NCBI GenBank assembly: GCA_013140405.1
Contig: JABFSV010000491.1
Coordinates: forward strand, 1 to 6,980
Direction: 5' to 3'
DNA: 6,980 nucleotides
Source of the DNA: Methyloglobulus sp.
Lineage (GTDB): Bacteria; Pseudomonadota; Gammaproteobacteria; Methylococcales; Methylomonadaceae
A program made the position numbers and the translations under genes. The notes under the pieces are model-generated. The model saw only the letters and a list, made by a program, of their open reading frames with translations. It was not told where the DNA came from and did not search any database. This document shows positions 6,141-6,980 of the stretch, piece after piece (position 1 is the stretch's first letter; every line of letters starts with the position of its first letter).

Positions 6141-6161
6141 AAAAAAGCCGCATGATAGCGG
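6141..6161 (-). terminator. Terminator-like hairpin downstream of the IS1-type transposase remnant
   Basis: Read on the - strand, CCGC (6158-6161) and GCGG (6148-6151) form a short all-G/C stem with loop TATCAT, followed by C and T6 (complement of 6141-6146). It lies about 30 nt past the transposase stop and outside the inferred element end, so it could stop transcription leaving the IS. Confidence 0.35.
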
Positions 6162-6182
6162 TTGGTTTTGGATTCGTGACAC

Positions 6183-6857
6183 GGTATTGTTAAATAAATA
6201 TAGATTTCCCGTTATTCCAATAGGCCATGAACAGCTTGGCCGAGCATTCCAGCATGTCTTGGCTTTTGCTGTAACACTTGATTTTCCGTTTCAACCTTAC
6301 CAAGCGGTGCCGCAACAGGCTGTTGTAGCCTTCCGCCGTGTAGGTCTCTGCCCTTGGTATTGGATTGCATATGCAACGCAGCGGGCACAAAATGCCCGTA
6401 AGGTTGCCAAATACCCAAAGGGCATAAATAATCCGCCATCACCGCTTCGATTCCTGGTCGCACAATGGCTACCTAGGGCCTCCGCCCAGTTTCCGCGTCG
6501 CGGGGAACAACCCACAGCGCAACCGAGGAACCGTTTCCCATGTCGATCAATAGCCGTCCACTTGTGCCCTGTGGGTAGGACCCAGCGGTAGTTTTTTTAT
6601 GCCCGACATAGCTGTGCAGTTCGTCCATCTCCACCACCTTGGCTTCGGTGGCCGCGTTGCGAACCGATTCGACCGCCTTGCCGAAGGACCTGACCCAGTA
6701 ATAAACAGCAACGTGGCTGACCCCCAAAAAACGGCCTATGGCGCGGAACCCCATGCCTTCCAAATACAGCTGCAAGGCCTGCCCCCCCGAACGCCGCACC
6801 TGCCAACCGTTCGGCCACGGTGTGTCGATAGCCACAGCCTATTAATTTAACAATGGC
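6183..6857 (-). mobile_element. Decayed IS1-family insertion sequence
   Basis: The left end GGTATTGTTAAAT (6183-6195) and the right end, read inward from 6857 on the - strand as GCCATTGTTAAAT, agree at 15 of the first 18 bases (14 of 15 for 6186-6200 against 6840-6854). They bracket an IS1-type transposase remnant, so they are taken as terminal inverted repeats. The span of about 675 bp is shorter than the ~770 bp of classical IS1, in keeping with the missing N-terminal part of the transposase. I see no target-site duplication outside the ends, as expected if one flank has been rearranged. The exact outer limits are uncertain by a few bases. Confidence 0.65.
6190..6838 (-). pseudogene. IS1-family transposase, frameshifted and truncated
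   Basis: The IS1 DDE transposase can be followed across three frames. From an in-frame stop at 6839-6841 the first frame gives the helix-turn-helix LEGMGFRAIGRFLGVSHVAVYYWVRSFGK, then VVEMDELHSYVGHKK (first catalytic D). At an A7 run (6592-6598) homology moves to the -1 frame (NYRWV, WTAIDRHGKRFLGCAVG), returns to the first frame at RDAETGRR, meets TAG (6473-6475), continues GIEAVMADY (second D) and YGHFVPAALHMQS, and after an extra G near 6351-6353 ends in AETYTAEGYNSLLRHRL (catalytic E) to TAA (6190-6192). The usual N-terminal zinc ribbon is lost. With at least three frame changes and a stop it cannot make a working enzyme, though all DDE residues are still recognisable. Confidence 0.8.
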
Positions 6858-6866
6858 TCTAGACTA

Positions 6867-6980
6867 TCAGGAGAGATTAAAATTTCTGACGAGTTGCCAT
6901 AATTCAGTGGCCAGTTCGTCAGGTTGTTTCTTCCATCGCCACTCCGATTCTTTCAGGTGGAGTCGGAAGTTTACCGAGAC
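6867..6980 (-). CDS. C-terminal end of an IS1595-like transposase, cut by the window edge
   Basis: The - strand frame is open from the right edge to TGA (6867-6869) and gives 37 residues, including NFRLHLKESEWRWKKQPDEL followed by an amphipathic ATELWQLVRNF. The F-LHLKE-E-R pattern is the C-terminal signature I associate with IS1595-family (ISXO2-like domain) transposases. The gene lies 10 bp outside the IS1 right end and in the same orientation. Only the end is visible, so neither integrity nor family is certain; an unrelated protein is possible. Confidence 0.5.
   Translation of the reverse strand, partial: VSVNFRLHLKESEWRWKKQPDELATELWQLVRNFNLS

Larger units (their letters stand above)
5882..6182. 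other. Noncoding DNA between the tRNA-Lys fragment and the IS remnant
   Basis: About 300 bp with no gene I can support on either strand. It is rich in short palindromes: the nested repeat at 5909-5944, the GGCGC cluster at 5981-6070 and the 13-bp palindrome CGATTGACAATCG at 6088-6100. If the tRNA fragment is an attachment-site scar, this is the terminal part of the former integrated element. Confidence 0.5.

Noticed and set aside
6091..6591. 166-codon + strand ORF
   Set aside because: Antisense to the IS1-type transposase remnant, whose - strand frames carry clear DDE motifs; the + frame shows no recognisable protein.
6599..6850. 83-codon + strand ORF
   Set aside because: Shadow of the transposase helix-turn-helix region on the opposite strand.
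1..6980. CRISPR array, defence island or toxin-antitoxin genes
   Set aside because: No regularly spaced repeats and no recognisable defence proteins; the lone SNF2 gene has no defence-type partner in view.

Overview
The window (about 45% GC by eye) looks like a bacterial chromosome segment, most likely from a gammaproteobacterium. The combination of a SNF2-type helicase, the paired rSAM/selenodomain-associated transferases and IS1-type remnants would fit a methanotroph of the Methylococcales, but that is an impression from gene content, not a demonstrated assignment.

Left part (1-3262): the 3' 945 codons of a bacterial SNF2-family helicase on the + strand. The gene enters from the left edge, since the frame is open to base 1. 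It is followed by about 420 bp without a gene that holds two terminator-like hairpins and, nearer the next gene, a direct repeat and a nested inverted repeat.

Middle part (3263-5354): a compact three-gene + strand operon. It encodes a GT2-type glycosyltransferase of the rSAM/selenodomain-associated transferase 2 (TIGR04283-like) group, a membrane di-iron hydroxylase of the sterol desaturase/fatty acid hydroxylase superfamily, and a nucleotidyltransferase-like protein of the transferase 1 (TIGR04282/DUF2064-like) group. The first two genes overlap by 13 nt and the last two are 5 nt apart. Both transferase families are nowadays named for arsenosugar biosynthesis; the hydroxylase between them suggests a lipid or sterol-like acceptor.

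Convergent to the operon (5372-5509, - strand) is a 45-codon gene for a one-span membrane protein. It has a Shine-Dalgarno-like sequence and, about 80 nt upstream, a promoter with a perfect TATAAT box whose spacer is filled by a perfect dyad.

Right part (5787-6980): accessory DNA. A 45-bp 3' fragment of tRNA-Lys(TTT) (- strand) begins exactly at the anticodon loop and runs to CCA, followed by a probable terminator. This is the expected scar of an integrase that uses tRNA-Lys as its attachment site, and the geometry puts the integrated element to the right of the fragment. That side holds about 300 bp of repeat-rich noncoding DNA, a decayed IS1-family element with recognisable terminal inverted repeats, and the C-terminal end of a second, IS1595-like transposase running in from the right edge.
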